A stretch of DNA of 20,638 bases from an uncultured Desulfuromonadales bacterium (GCA_945787295.1 CALZHQ010000055.1:1-20638), one strand, 5' to 3'; shown: positions 1 to 7,310, counted from the stretch's first letter. Notes: generated from the letters alone by a model not told the origin. Made by a program: numbers and translations.

Positions 1-154
1 CTACAGGTTCCTCGACGACGACCTCAGTCGGCTCTTCTGCCGCTACAGGTTCCTCGACGACCTCAGTCGGCTCATCAGTCGCCACAGGTTCCTCAACGAC
101 AACCTCAGTCGGCTCATCAGTCGCCACAGGTTCCTCAACGACAACCTCAGTCGG
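1..154 (-). repeat. In-frame tandem repeat of about 42 bp in the IF-2 linker
   Basis: Three complete units and one partial unit encode PTEVVVEEPVATDE-like blocks. Read on the minus strand, unit 1 is 154-113 (42 nt), unit 2 is 112-71 (42 nt), unit 3 is 70-32 (39 nt, one Val codon fewer) and unit 4 starts at 31 and runs off the edge. Units 1 and 2 are almost identical at DNA level, which suggests recent slippage or recombination. All changes keep the frame, as expected in a tolerant acidic linker. Confidence 0.9.
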
Positions 155-418
155 TTCCTCGACAACGTCCTCTGCAGAGTCCTCGATAGCTTTTGGCACA
201 ACAGTGCGCCGCCGTCGAATCAAACCAGGTTTAATCCGTGATTCTTCTATTTTTTCTTCAGGCGGCTTGTTGAACGACTTAAAAGTCTGCAGATCTTCAT
301 CACTGAGAGAACTGGCATGGGATGCCACTTCAATCCCGGCATCAGCAAGCTTGGCCAGCAACTCTTTATTTTCGAGTCCTAGATCTTTTGCCAGTTCGTA
401 TACCCTTACCTTGCCCAT
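1..418 (-). CDS. infB: Translation initiation factor IF-2, N-terminal part (cut by the window edge)
   Basis: IF-2 is the GTPase that brings fMet-tRNA to the 30S subunit and drives subunit joining. About 139 N-terminal residues are visible. The protein opens MGKVRVYELAKDLGLENKEL, the typical IF2_N fold (about residues 1-55) that begins long bacterial IF-2 proteins. A short basic stretch (RRRRTVVPKA) follows, and then an acidic, repeated linker of PTEVVVEEPVATDE units up to the edge; the GTPase domains lie outside. The ATG (418-416) shares one base with the TGA of the YlxR/L7Ae gene (TGATG). AAGGGAG lies about 7 nt upstream inside that gene, so the two are translationally coupled. The position after nusA and ylxR is the standard bacterial order. 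Identification is secure; total length cannot be judged. Confidence 0.96.
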   Translation of the reverse strand, partial: MGKVRVYELAKDLGLENKELLAKLADAGIEVASHASSLSDEDLQTFKSFNKPPEEKIEESRIKPGLIRRRRTVVPKAIEDSAEDVVEEPTEVVVEEPVATDEPTEVVVEEPVATDEPTEVVEEPVAAEEPTEVVVEEPV

Positions 419-1014
419 CAATTCTCCCTTACCAGTTGCGTATATCTTTTCAGTTCAATCAGTATTGCATCTGCCAAAGCGCCTTTTTTCACAGCGACTG
501 AGCTCCGCTCACCCTTACCAAGAATCTGACCAAGCAGGTCCTTGCTAAACAGTTGACTGCAACTTACCTGATGACGAGCTGAAAGACCGTCAATCTTTTC
601 AGCGATTGCAGCCGAAATATCCTTTGTAATGATGACCAGCGACAGGTCGGTCCCTTGTCGCAAGCCAGTCATGATTGCATTACTACCGGAAATGACTTGC
701 CCGGACTTCCGCCCCATTCCAAGCAGATTAATTATTTTCTGTTCCAGCGCTTGAAAAAGTTCTGCAGTTAACAGATCCACGCTGACGGCTTTACATTGGC
801 CACGAAAACTACGTTGAAATTGTTTCCTGTCCACGGCAGTTTTCAAGCAGTCAACACTTATACACGTGTAAGCCCCGCGCCCCGGCAAACGATGCCGGTA
901 GTCAACCACAAGAGTGCCGTCAGGAGCAACGACATATCGCACCAGCTGTTCCTGGTTATTGCCTTGTCGACAGGCAACGCAGGTCCTTTGTGGGCCTTTA
1001 TTAGCAGGCACCAT
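418..1014 (-). CDS. YlxR (DUF448) RNA-binding domain fused to an L7Ae/YlxQ-like domain
   Basis: This 198-residue protein joins two small domains that are separate genes (ylxR, ylxQ) in Firmicutes nusA operons. Residues 1-80 are YlxR/DUF448: RTCVACR at 10-16, GRGAYTC around 45-51 and a late Cys at 56. The pairs C12/C15 and C51/C56 could form a metal or structural cluster. Residues about 85-195 resemble an L7Ae/L30e-type fold (LLGMGRKSGQVISG, then a hydrophobic LSLVIITKDIS strand). Both parts are expected to bind RNA, and YlxR family members associate with RNase P or ribosomes in other bacteria; the role here is inferred. The ATG overlaps the nusA stop by one base (TAATG) and the TGA overlaps the infB start, so expression is coupled with both. 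Confidence 0.9.
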   Translation of the reverse strand: MVPANKGPQRTCVACRQGNNQEQLVRYVVAPDGTLVVDYRHRLPGRGAYTCISVDCLKTAVDRKQFQRSFRGQCKAVSVDLLTAELFQALEQKIINLLGMGRKSGQVISGSNAIMTGLRQGTDLSLVIITKDISAAIAEKIDGLSARHQVSCSQLFSKDLLGQILGKGERSSVAVKKGALADAILIELKRYTQLVREN

Positions 1015-2222
1015 TATTCCTGGGGCTTTTCCCCACCCTCTTCACCTGAACTCTCAACAGCTTCAGTCTCGTCTGCCGGAGGTACGTCTGAAATGGTCGC
1101 TTCCACTGCGACTTCTTCAACTGCCGGCTCTTCAGAGGCTACGGCTTCTGCATCTCCAGCAGGAGTCTCATTCTGTTCTTGCTCTTCTTCTTGAGCACGC
1201 GTTTCGCTCTTGATATCGATTTTCCAGTTAATCAACTTGGCTGCCAGACGAACATTCTGGCCTTTTTTGCCGATAGCCAACGAAAGTTGATCATCCGGAA
1301 CAATAATTTCCATCGCTTCGGCTTCATCGTCAATATAAACACGAGAAACTTCAGCAGGCGCCAGCGCTGCGCAGGCAAAACGGGCCGGATCGGGAGTCCA
1401 GGGAATGATATCGATCCGCTCGCCACGCAGTTCGGTGACCACGTTCTGTACTCGCGAGCCACGCATACCAACACAAGCGCCAACCGGATCGACATCGATG
1501 TCGTGTGACTCGACCGCTATCTTGGCACGGCTCCCCGGCTCACGCACGGCATTTTTGATCTCAACAATCCCTTCGGCGATCTCAGGAACTTCCGATTTGA
1601 ACAGCGAGATCAGCAAGCCAGGGTGGGTCCGGGAAAGAATAATCTGCGGACCCTTAGCGGACATTTTAACTTCAGAAATGTAGGCACGGACACGATCAGA
1701 TTGACGATAATTCTCGCGTGGCACCTGTTCACGATTCGGCAGCAAGGCTTCGGCACGACCGAGATCGACAATCAAATCGCCACGCTCGTAACGACGAACG
1801 ATGCCGTTGACCACTTCACCGACCCGATCTTTGAACTCGTTATAGACGCCTTCACGTTCAGCCTCACGGACCTTCTGGATGATCACCTGCTTGGCGGTCT
1901 GGGCAGCAATCCGACTGAAACTGCCAGCCTCCATCATCATCCCGAGGGAATCGCCAATCTCAACATCTGGGTCGACCTCACGAGCTTCTTCAATATCGAT
2001 CTCTTTATAAGAGTCGACGACTTCGTCAACGACAGTGACAAACTCAAAAACTTCAACTTCACCGATCTCTTCGTTGAAGTGAGCTTCCAGGTCACGCGTG
2101 TTACGAAATTTTTTGTTTGCAGCTGAAAGGACTGCCGACTCGAGCGCTTCGACCAGAACTTCGCGATCGATCCCCTTGTCCTTTACCACCTGATCGATGA
2201 TGTGATTAAGGTTGCCCACCAT
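1014..2222 (-). CDS. nusA: Transcription termination/antitermination factor NusA
   Basis: NusA binds RNA polymerase and nascent RNA and modulates pausing, intrinsic termination and antitermination. The 402 residues show the N-terminal RNAP-binding domain (about 1-130), an S1 domain (about 133-200, [20 protein letters not shown]) and two KH domains with GACVGMRG at 248-255 and AIGKKGQN at 316-323. The last 60 residues (from about 341) are a very acidic Glu/Ala/Pro tail in place of the two AR repeats of E. coli NusA, which are also absent from many other bacteria. The ATG is preceded by AAGGGG with a 9-nt spacer. The gene lies 78 bp after rimP and overlaps the YlxR gene by one base. NusA often controls its own operon; see the terminator before rimP. 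Confidence 0.98.
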   Translation of the reverse strand: MVGNLNHIIDQVVKDKGIDREVLVEALESAVLSAANKKFRNTRDLEAHFNEEIGEVEVFEFVTVVDEVVDSYKEIDIEEAREVDPDVEIGDSLGMMMEAGSFSRIAAQTAKQVIIQKVREAEREGVYNEFKDRVGEVVNGIVRRYERGDLIVDLGRAEALLPNREQVPRENYRQSDRVRAYISEVKMSAKGPQIILSRTHPGLLISLFKSEVPEIAEGIVEIKNAVREPGSRAKIAVESHDIDVDPVGACVGMRGSRVQNVVTELRGERIDIIPWTPDPARFACAALAPAEVSRVYIDDEAEAMEIIVPDDQLSLAIGKKGQNVRLAAKLINWKIDIKSETRAQEEEQEQNETPAGDAEAVASEEPAVEEVAVEATISDVPPADETEAVESSGEEGGEKPQE

Positions 2223-2249
2223 CTTGTCATACCCCTTTTGATGTTGTAG

Positions 2250-2268
2250 CAGTCAGCTCTTCTGACTG
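2250..2268 (-). other. Intercistronic stem-loop between rimP and nusA
   Basis: The rimP-nusA gap contains a perfect 7-bp inverted repeat (CAGTCAG / CTGACTG) around a 5-base loop. It is not followed by a T run on either strand, so it does not look like an intrinsic terminator. It may protect mRNA ends or mark a processing point; the function is not known. Confidence 0.5.
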
Positions 2269-2300
2269 ATAGATTCTTTCGTAATCCTGTTCAATTACGC

Positions 2301-2783
2301 CTAAAACTCAAACTCCAGGTTTGCGCTGTCGATCTGCGCTAACGAAATACCGACCTGTACAGCGTTCTTCTCTTTCAAAGTCAACAGAACCTTATCGCCA
2401 TCCATCCCACCGAGAACGCCGATAAAAACCTTCCGCTTCCGTCCACGTTGATCCGGATCGCAGGCAACAACCGTTTTGATCTTTGCCAGTTGACCAGAAA
2501 AGCGTTCAAAGTCACGGGCTTTCTTTAGCGGCCTATCGATTCCAGGCGATGAAACTTCCAGCGTGTAAGCGGTCCCGATCACATCTTCGACATCAAGAAT
2601 GGCGCTGATCTCACGGCTGGCCGAAGCACAGTCATCAAGATTGATCCCGCCCTCTTTATCGAGAAAAAAACGCAGCATCCAGCCACGACTTTCACGCTGA
2701 TACACCAAGTCGACCAACTCCAGCCCTAAATCATCAAGAATCGGCTGAACAAGCTCTTCAACTTGATCGGTAATCTGCGCCAC
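2301..2783 (-). CDS. rimP: Ribosome maturation factor RimP
   Basis: RimP (formerly YhbC/P15a) helps assemble the 30S subunit. The product matches the family end to end: ITDQVEELVQPILDDLGLELVD at the N-terminus, ASREISAILDVED, the hallmark LEVSSPGIDRPLKKARDFERFSG and a C-terminal Sm-like barrel. I place the start at GTG 2783-2781 (160 residues) because GAGG lies 6 nt upstream. The frame is open further upstream to a GTG at 2825, but that would place a strong terminator hairpin (2802-2828) inside the coding sequence and add MSPRLAFFIIARLE, which is not typical of the family. It is the first gene of the rimP-nusA-ylxR-infB operon. Confidence 0.95.
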   Translation of the reverse strand: MAQITDQVEELVQPILDDLGLELVDLVYQRESRGWMLRFFLDKEGGINLDDCASASREISAILDVEDVIGTAYTLEVSSPGIDRPLKKARDFERFSGQLAKIKTVVACDPDQRGRKRKVFIGVLGGMDGDKVLLTLKEKNAVQVGISLAQIDSANLEFEF

Positions 2784-2801
2784 TTCCAACCTCGCAATAA
2801 T

Positions 2802-2828
2802 AAAAAAAGCGAGCCGAGGGCTCACTTT
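2802..2828 (-). terminator. Strong intrinsic terminator or attenuator just before rimP
   Basis: On the minus strand the sequence GTGAGCC-CTC-GGCTCGC forms a 7-bp stem (one G-U pair) with a 3-base loop, immediately followed by seven T. The stem can extend by three A-T pairs (AAA/TTT). It lies about 72 bp after the stop of the 116-residue gene, so it would end the mutS-to-trmJ transcript. However, the rimP ribosome binding site starts only 8 bases beyond the T run, leaving almost no room for a separate promoter. Transcripts reaching rimP therefore probably read through this hairpin. Confidence 0.85.
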
Positions 2829-2899
2829 CTAGGTGCTACATCAAGAAACGAACAGTAAATAACACTTCATTTCCGGAAAGGCAAGAAAATAATGACATT

Positions 2900-3250
2900 T
2901 TACCTGTTTTGCAGAAATATTGGCGAGCGGTTTTGACGTTGTATATTGTGTAACAACTGTTGCGGAAAATTGCTCTTTTCAAGATAGGCTTTTGCAGTCT
3001 TCAGAAAAGAATCAATCATCGCGCTGCGTTCAGCATCAAGCTGGTCAGAAGTCACCCCCATTTTCTCCAGAGTCCGTTGATATCGACAAGTCTCACGGGA
3101 CATCCCGGCGGGCAGCTCAAAATCGGCAGGCAATTCAACTATGACCAGCACGCAAAGCCGATGAAAATCTCCAAAATAACGGTTTGTCTGTTCATAGAAA
3201 CTGACCATTACGCCATTTTTCAAAATTTCTGTGCGCAGTTTTTCAGCCAT
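2900..3250 (-). CDS. Small protein of unknown function downstream of trmJ
   Basis: I do not recognise this 116-residue protein with certainty. It begins MAEKLRTEILKNGVMVSFYE, continues NRYFGDFHRLCVLVIVELPA (an alternating, probably beta-rich half) and then becomes helical and polar (SRETCRYQRTLEKMGVTSDQ). It has no signal peptide, membrane segment or Cys/His metal cluster. The C-terminal half, with regular Leu/Lys/Glu spacing, may be a coiled helix. The ATG lies inside the end of trmJ (8-nt overlap, ATGGCTGA), which supports it as a real, coupled gene. It is the last gene before the terminator at 2802-2828. The context of tRNA and rRNA methyltransferases hints at a translation-linked role, but that is only inference. 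Confidence 0.8.
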   Translation of the reverse strand: MAEKLRTEILKNGVMVSFYEQTNRYFGDFHRLCVLVIVELPADFELPAGMSRETCRYQRTLEKMGVTSDQLDAERSAMIDSFLKTAKAYLEKSNFPQQLLHNIQRQNRSPIFLQNR

Positions 3251-4001
3251 CCGCAGCAGACTCCTTTTTCAACTTCAGCATTTCTTCGTTCAGCAAATCG
3301 ATCTGACTGAACAAGCCGCGCATAATCCTGACCTCGCGATCATTGAGGCCTGAGCGACCCAGAATTCGTCGGAAGGCGCGTAATATGTGATCAGGATTTT
3401 GCGGGTTGAGAAAGCCAACCCTGGTTAAAGATTCCTGCATGTGCGTAAACATCCGTTCAAGGTTTTCATTGGACGCGAGTTGTTTTCGGCCATGCTCCGC
3501 TCCGCTTAGCTCCCCCTTGGTTTTACTGATTTCATAGAGGCAGAGAGCCACGGATTGCGCCAGATTCATCGACGGCAACTTATCGCTAGTCGGAATCGTC
3601 ACAAAGCGCTGGCAGAGATCCAGCTCTGAAGTGTGCAGCCCCTTATCTTCGCGGCCGAACACCAATGCGACTTTTGCCTCAGCCGTCACTGGAAGCAACT
3701 GCTTTGCCGCCTCATCCGGATGCAGCATATCTTCACGATAGCGGCCAAAGCGACGGGTTGTCCCGAAACTGAGTGAGCAGTCAGCCAACGCATCGGCCAG
3801 ACTTTGGTAAATTTTGGCATTTTCCAATACCGTGGTCGCTTTAACAGCCATCTGCCTTGCTTCGTGCAACAGGTGATCAGCCTTGGGATTGACCAAGCGC
3901 AAATCTTGCAGTCCGAAATTGAGCATCGCCCGACAAACCGATCCAACATTGCGCGGGCCTTGCGGCTCAACCAGGACAACTGTGATGTTTTCCGTATTCA
4001 A
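3243..4001 (-). CDS. trmJ: tRNA (cytidine/uridine-2'-O-)-methyltransferase TrmJ-like, SPOUT family
   Basis: TrmJ 2'-O-methylates position 32 in the tRNA anticodon loop using S-adenosylmethionine. The protein carries the three SPOUT/TrmH motifs: VEPQGPRNVGSVCRAMLNFG near the N-terminus, LVFGREDKGL in the middle, and PSMNLAQSVALCLYE, which forms the trefoil-knot cofactor site. A helical C-terminal extension (ERMFTHMQESLTRVGFL, then RILGRSGLNDREVRIMRGLF) is typical of TrmJ rather than TrmL. I choose the TTG at 4001-3999 (252 residues, MNTENITVVLVEPQ) because GAGGAG sits 6 nt upstream, directly after the rsmE stop; the frame extends to a TTG at 4037 inside rsmE. The exact target base cannot be read from sequence, so the substrate is by family. 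Confidence 0.9.
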   Translation of the reverse strand: MNTENITVVLVEPQGPRNVGSVCRAMLNFGLQDLRLVNPKADHLLHEARQMAVKATTVLENAKIYQSLADALADCSLSFGTTRRFGRYREDMLHPDEAAKQLLPVTAEAKVALVFGREDKGLHTSELDLCQRFVTIPTSDKLPSMNLAQSVALCLYEISKTKGELSGAEHGRKQLASNENLERMFTHMQESLTRVGFLNPQNPDHILRAFRRILGRSGLNDREVRIMRGLFSQIDLLNEEMLKLKKESAADG

Positions 4002-4011
4002 CACTATCTCC

Positions 4012-4785
4012 TCACTGCCCCAGATCTCCGGCAGCAAACTGGATGATCCCCGCGCCGATTATGGCGGCGGTTTCAGTTCGTAAAATTCGCGGCCCCAGGT
4101 TGACGGGAAGAACTCCTCGGCTCCGCGCCTGTTCGATTTCATCCGGGGTAAAGCCACCTTCGGGACCAACCATAAGTGCAACGCACCGGCCACGAAAGTC
4201 CTTAACTGCCTCGGCCAGCGGCCAAGCCCCTGCCCCCTCACAACAAATCAGTGACAGTTCTGCTTCGACACACTGGTTAAGTGCCTCCTGCCAACCCACC
4301 ACAGCCGACAGTTGCGGAATTTCCGCGCGGCGGCACTGCCGTGCTGCCCGCAACAGCACGTCCGGCCAACGATGAGATTTTTGTTGCCCTGCGTCACGTT
4401 CATGCAAAGTCGTCGAGCGGGCCGACTGATATGGAACAATTCGCGCAACACCGATTTCGGTTGCTTTCTGCAGAACCAGCTCGAAGCGTTCTTTATCCGG
4501 CAAGGCCTGTAACAGCTCGATGCGCAACTGACTTTCGGTGGCTGGAATCTGGACAAAGGGAAGAACTGTCAGTGACGTGGAATCTTTCGTCACAATCCTG
4601 GCGCGATATTCTCCAAGCTGCGGGTCGGTCACGGTAAAGACCTCACCGACACGCCCCTGCCAACAATCGAGCGCCAGTGCCGCATCTGCCCCGAGAACAA
4701 GCTCCAGCCCCAGCTGTGGGACGACAGGCAATGTTATTCGGCTGACCGAGCCTGCCTGATTAATACATTTGCGGGTTGAAGCCAT
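4012..4785 (-). CDS. rsmE: 16S rRNA m3U1498 methyltransferase RsmE
   Basis: RsmE methylates N3 of U1498 in 16S rRNA. The product has a PUA-like N-terminal part and a SPOUT catalytic domain. Diagnostic stretches are LLQALPDKERFELVLQKATE, GVARIVPYQSARS, RAARQCRRAEIPQL, MVGPEGGFTPDEIEQA and LGPRILRTETAA, the last two forming the cofactor knot. The ATG at 4785 gives 257 residues, close to the family norm; it overlaps the end of holC by 26 nt and has no strong ribosome binding site, so coupling to holC is likely. The frame is open to 4851, but those extra residues (MQRFTTSNWPNS...) look like an out-of-frame reading of holC. The N-terminal PUA part is less typical than usual. Confidence 0.95.
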   Translation of the reverse strand: MASTRKCINQAGSVSRITLPVVPQLGLELVLGADAALALDCWQGRVGEVFTVTDPQLGEYRARIVTKDSTSLTVLPFVQIPATESQLRIELLQALPDKERFELVLQKATEIGVARIVPYQSARSTTLHERDAGQQKSHRWPDVLLRAARQCRRAEIPQLSAVVGWQEALNQCVEAELSLICCEGAGAWPLAEAVKDFRGRCVALMVGPEGGFTPDEIEQARSRGVLPVNLGPRILRTETAAIIGAGIIQFAAGDLGQ

Positions 4786-5176
4786 TTTCACGGTACTGCC
4801 TGAATCGTTTTCGGGAGAGTTCGGCCAGTTGCTTGTCGTAAACCTCTGCAAAGTCGATCACCAGCTGAAACTGACGGATATAATCCAGCGAGCAAGGACT
4901 CCCCATAATCAAGGTAGAAGCGCCATTCGGGTTATCTTCACGGACGGTAATCACTATCGGCTCTTCTAGGCAATCGACGGAGCCGTTATTGAATGAGTGG
5001 GGCAAGAATGCCCCTTTGTCCCAGGTCCACATGAAACGGTCGAGGGATACGGCCTGATTGTCATCCTGCACCCGGATCAGCACCCGCTCACCAGAGCAGA
5101 ATTGCGACTCAGCCAACTGACAAAGCAAGCGAATCTTCTCTTGCCGCTCCAGCTTGGCAAACTTAACAACTGTCAC
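4760..5176 (-). CDS. holC: DNA polymerase III chi subunit (HolC)
   Basis: Chi belongs to the clamp loader of the replicative polymerase and links it, through psi, to single-strand binding protein. The match is by pattern: a short N-terminal strand (TVVKFAKLERQEKIRLLCQL), then GERVLIRVQDDNQAVSLDRF, WTWDKGAFLPHS, EPIVITV, and the closing VIDFAEVYDKQLAELSRKRF with RQYRENGF near the end. These correspond to the RVLI, LD..LW, FLPH, VVDF and R.KAYR..GF landmarks of E. coli HolC. The chosen start is GTG 5176-5174 (138 residues), which has GGAG 6 nt upstream; the frame opens at a TTG at 5188 that lacks a site. It begins 13 nt after the apgM stop. Partner holD is not in the window. Confidence 0.87.
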   Translation of the reverse strand: MTVVKFAKLERQEKIRLLCQLAESQFCSGERVLIRVQDDNQAVSLDRFMWTWDKGAFLPHSFNNGSVDCLEEPIVITVREDNPNGASTLIMGSPCSLDYIRQFQLVIDFAEVYDKQLAELSRKRFRQYRENGFNPQMY

Positions 5177-5189
5177 AGATGGCTCCAAT

Positions 5190-6386
5190 TTAGCGATTTA
5201 ACAACATTGGCAACAGTTGATGACCGGGAACAACCTGACCACAACGTTTCGCCTCTGCTTCGCTATAGCCTTCCACCGTCGAAGCATTTTCTTCGCGGGA
5301 GTCGAAAAGAATATAGGGGACGGGGTCAGAGGTATGGGTCCGCTTTTCAACCGGGGTTGGATGGTCAGGGGTCACCAGGATACGACAATCGCCAATTTTC
5401 GCCAGGTTATCGATGACCGTCCCAACCACCTCACGATCAAAATCTTCGATCGACTTGATTTTCTCTTTCAATAAGCCGCCATGTGCAGCCTCGTCAGGAG
5501 CTTCGACGTGAACATAAACAAAATCCTTATCGGCCAGCGCAGCCACGGCATACTCACCCTTACCACGATAATTGGTGTCGATGTAACCAGTCGCGCCCGG
5601 CACCTCGACAATATCCAGTCCAGCGTTGACCCCAATCCCCTTAATCAGATCGACCGCAGAAATGACCGAGCCGGTCAAATCAAAACGTTGTTGATATGTT
5701 TCCATTTGCGGTTTGCGGCCATGCCCCCAGAGCCAGATCGAGTTTGCCGGCAGCTGGCCACGTTCGGTACGTTGTTGATTGACCGGATGGTGAGCCAGTA
5801 CCATTTGTGCAGAATTGGTCAATCTCATCAATGTCTCGGAGCCCTCCCCTTGCGGCAAATGATCTTCAATACTTTGGGTGGTGATATCGTGCGGAGGAAC
5901 AAATTTCAACTGATCCAGGCCATTTTTCCAGACCAACAGGTGACGATAGGAAACACCAGGATAAAAATTAAACTCATCGCCACCCAAATGTTCCTGCAGC
6001 GTCGCAATCAAAGCACCGGCTTCTTCCGTGGTGATGTGTCCGGCAGAAAAGTCCCCCATATAAAGTTTGCCGAAATGGGCTTCCAGCCAGACAAAATTCA
6101 GTCGGAAGGCAACATCGTCTGCCGCCAACTCGACACCCATACTGGCGGCTTCCAGCGGCGAACGCCCGCTGTAACAATCGGCCGGGTTATAACCAAAAAC
6201 GGAAAGGTTGGCAACATCGCTACCGGGATGAAAACCATCCGGAACCGTAGCCGCCAATCCCAGGCTGCCGGCTTTTGCCAAACGATCCATATTGGGCGTT
6301 GCGGCCACTTCAAGGGGCGTCTTGCCACCCAGTTCAGCCACCGGTTCATCGGACATTCCATCACCAAGTAAAACAATATACTTCAT
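5190..6386 (-). CDS. apgM: Cofactor-independent phosphoglycerate mutase, ApgM (archaeal-type) family
   Basis: This enzyme interconverts 3- and 2-phosphoglycerate in glycolysis and gluconeogenesis without 2,3-bisphosphoglycerate. The 398 residues match the short ApgM branch of the alkaline phosphatase superfamily rather than the 510-residue GpmI. Metal-binding Asp is in LLGDGMSDEP (D9), the likely nucleophile Ser62 is in GSDVANLSVFGY, and the remaining metal ligands are in HVEAPDEAAHGG, LVTPDHPTPV and RTHTSDPVPY. The ATG is preceded by AGAGGA with a 5-nt spacer. It sits 19 nt after xerD and 13 nt before holC, so it shares their transcript, although no metabolic link to them is evident. With pfkA further along, it is the second glycolytic gene in the window. 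Confidence 0.95.
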   Translation of the reverse strand: MKYIVLLGDGMSDEPVAELGGKTPLEVAATPNMDRLAKAGSLGLAATVPDGFHPGSDVANLSVFGYNPADCYSGRSPLEAASMGVELAADDVAFRLNFVWLEAHFGKLYMGDFSAGHITTEEAGALIATLQEHLGGDEFNFYPGVSYRHLLVWKNGLDQLKFVPPHDITTQSIEDHLPQGEGSETLMRLTNSAQMVLAHHPVNQQRTERGQLPANSIWLWGHGRKPQMETYQQRFDLTGSVISAVDLIKGIGVNAGLDIVEVPGATGYIDTNYRGKGEYAVAALADKDFVYVHVEAPDEAAHGGLLKEKIKSIEDFDREVVGTVIDNLAKIGDCRILVTPDHPTPVEKRTHTSDPVPYILFDSREENASTVEGYSEAEAKRCGQVVPGHQLLPMLLNR

Positions 6387-6405
6387 CGAATCCTCTGAAT
6401 ATGTG

Positions 6406-7296
6406 TTAGCCGCGCGGATGATACCGCTGATGCAGCTGTTTTAAACGTTCCTGAATCACATGCGTATAGATCTGGGTCGTTGAAATATCCGCATGTCCGA
6501 GCATCGTCTGCACGGCACGAAGATCGGCGCCATTCTCCAGTAGATGTGTGGCAAAAGAGTGGCGCAACATGTGCGGGTAGACGTCATGTGCAATGCCAGC
6601 TTCAAGGGCGTAACGCTTGAGGTTTTTCCAGAACCCTTGTCGTGACATCCCTTTCCCAAAACGATTCAAGAACACCCGATCACAGACGACTTTCTTCTGC
6701 AATTTCGGCCGCCCATTCTGCAAATAATCGTGCAGGATTTCAAGTGCCACTTCACCGAGGGGAATCAACCGCTGCTTGCCACCTTTACCAAAGGCATTGA
6801 CACAACCGATATCCAGTTTCAGATCAGCCTGCTGCAAACCGACCAATTCGGAAACCCGCATGCCGGTTGCGTAAAGGGTTTCCAGCATCGCCCGGTCACG
6901 CAATGCTAGTGCGCTGTCTCCAACAGGTGCCGCAAGCAAAGCGTCGACCTGAGTTTGTGAAAGCAGCCTGGGCAAGCATTGCAGAGAACGAGGCGACTCA
7001 ATCAGCGCGGTCGGATCGGTCTCGGCATACTTCTCGTTGAGCAGAAACCGATGAAACATCCGTAGCGAACTTAATGACCGCGCCCGACTGCGTGGCGACA
7101 AGCCATTCTTTTTTAGCTGGCCAAGATACTCCAGCACAACAGCTTGTCTGATCCCTGCGGTTGTTTTGAGTTTTTTTTTCACTGCTAAAAAACGCATATA
7201 TTCGGATAAATCACGACTATAAGCAGACAGGGTGTTTTTGGACAGGCCGCGCTCCACCTCCAGATAGTTCATGAAATAATCGAGATACTGATCCAT
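6406..7296 (-). CDS. xerD: Tyrosine recombinase XerD
   Basis: XerC/XerD recombinases resolve chromosome dimers at dif. The 296-residue length and architecture are those of XerC/D: a SAM-like core-binding domain (about 1-105, YLEVERGLSKNTLSAYSRDL) and a catalytic domain. All catalytic residues are present: R147 in ATGMRVSEL, K171 in FGKGGKQRLIPLG, H242 and R245 in PHMLRHSFATHLL, H268 in LGHADISTTQIYTHV and nucleophile Y277. Assignment to XerD rather than XerC rests on general resemblance, for example the MDQ N-terminus, and is less certain than the family. The gene starts 14 nt after the glnD stop. The nearest purine-rich stretch (GGCGGAG) touches the ATG, so initiation may depend on coupling. 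It is a housekeeping recombinase; no integrated element is visible around it. Confidence 0.93.
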   Translation of the reverse strand: MDQYLDYFMNYLEVERGLSKNTLSAYSRDLSEYMRFLAVKKKLKTTAGIRQAVVLEYLGQLKKNGLSPRSRARSLSSLRMFHRFLLNEKYAETDPTALIESPRSLQCLPRLLSQTQVDALLAAPVGDSALALRDRAMLETLYATGMRVSELVGLQQADLKLDIGCVNAFGKGGKQRLIPLGEVALEILHDYLQNGRPKLQKKVVCDRVFLNRFGKGMSRQGFWKNLKRYALEAGIAHDVYPHMLRHSFATHLLENGADLRAVQTMLGHADISTTQIYTHVIQERLKQLHQRYHPRG

Positions 7297-7310
7297 CTCC
7301 GCCAGACAAC

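Noticed and set aside
1..180. Regular repeats that could be mistaken for a CRISPR array
   Set aside because: The units are contiguous, in frame and encode an acidic IF-2 linker; there are no unique spacers.
1623..2126. Plus-strand open frame of 167 residues
   Set aside because: Antisense to nusA; no ribosome binding site and no domain seen.
2829..2899. Possible initiator tRNA before rimP, as in E. coli metY
   Set aside because: The gap is only 71 bp and has no T-loop (GGTTCGA-like) sequence or cloverleaf pairing on either strand.
2829..2899. Promoter TTGCCT-17-TATTTA upstream of the rimP leader hairpin
   Set aside because: The -10 matches consensus at only three of six positions, so I could not support it as a feature, although a promoter in this gap would fit an attenuator model.
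5481..6371. Plus-strand open frame of 296 residues
   Set aside because: It lies wholly antisense to apgM, whose motifs are intact. The product has no recognisable domain and is His/Arg-rich, as antisense readings of such genes usually are.
6406..7296. xerD as the integrase of a mobile element
   Set aside because: Its length, motifs and operon position are those of the housekeeping recombinase. No attachment repeats, excisionase or phage genes are nearby, and no dif site was recognised.
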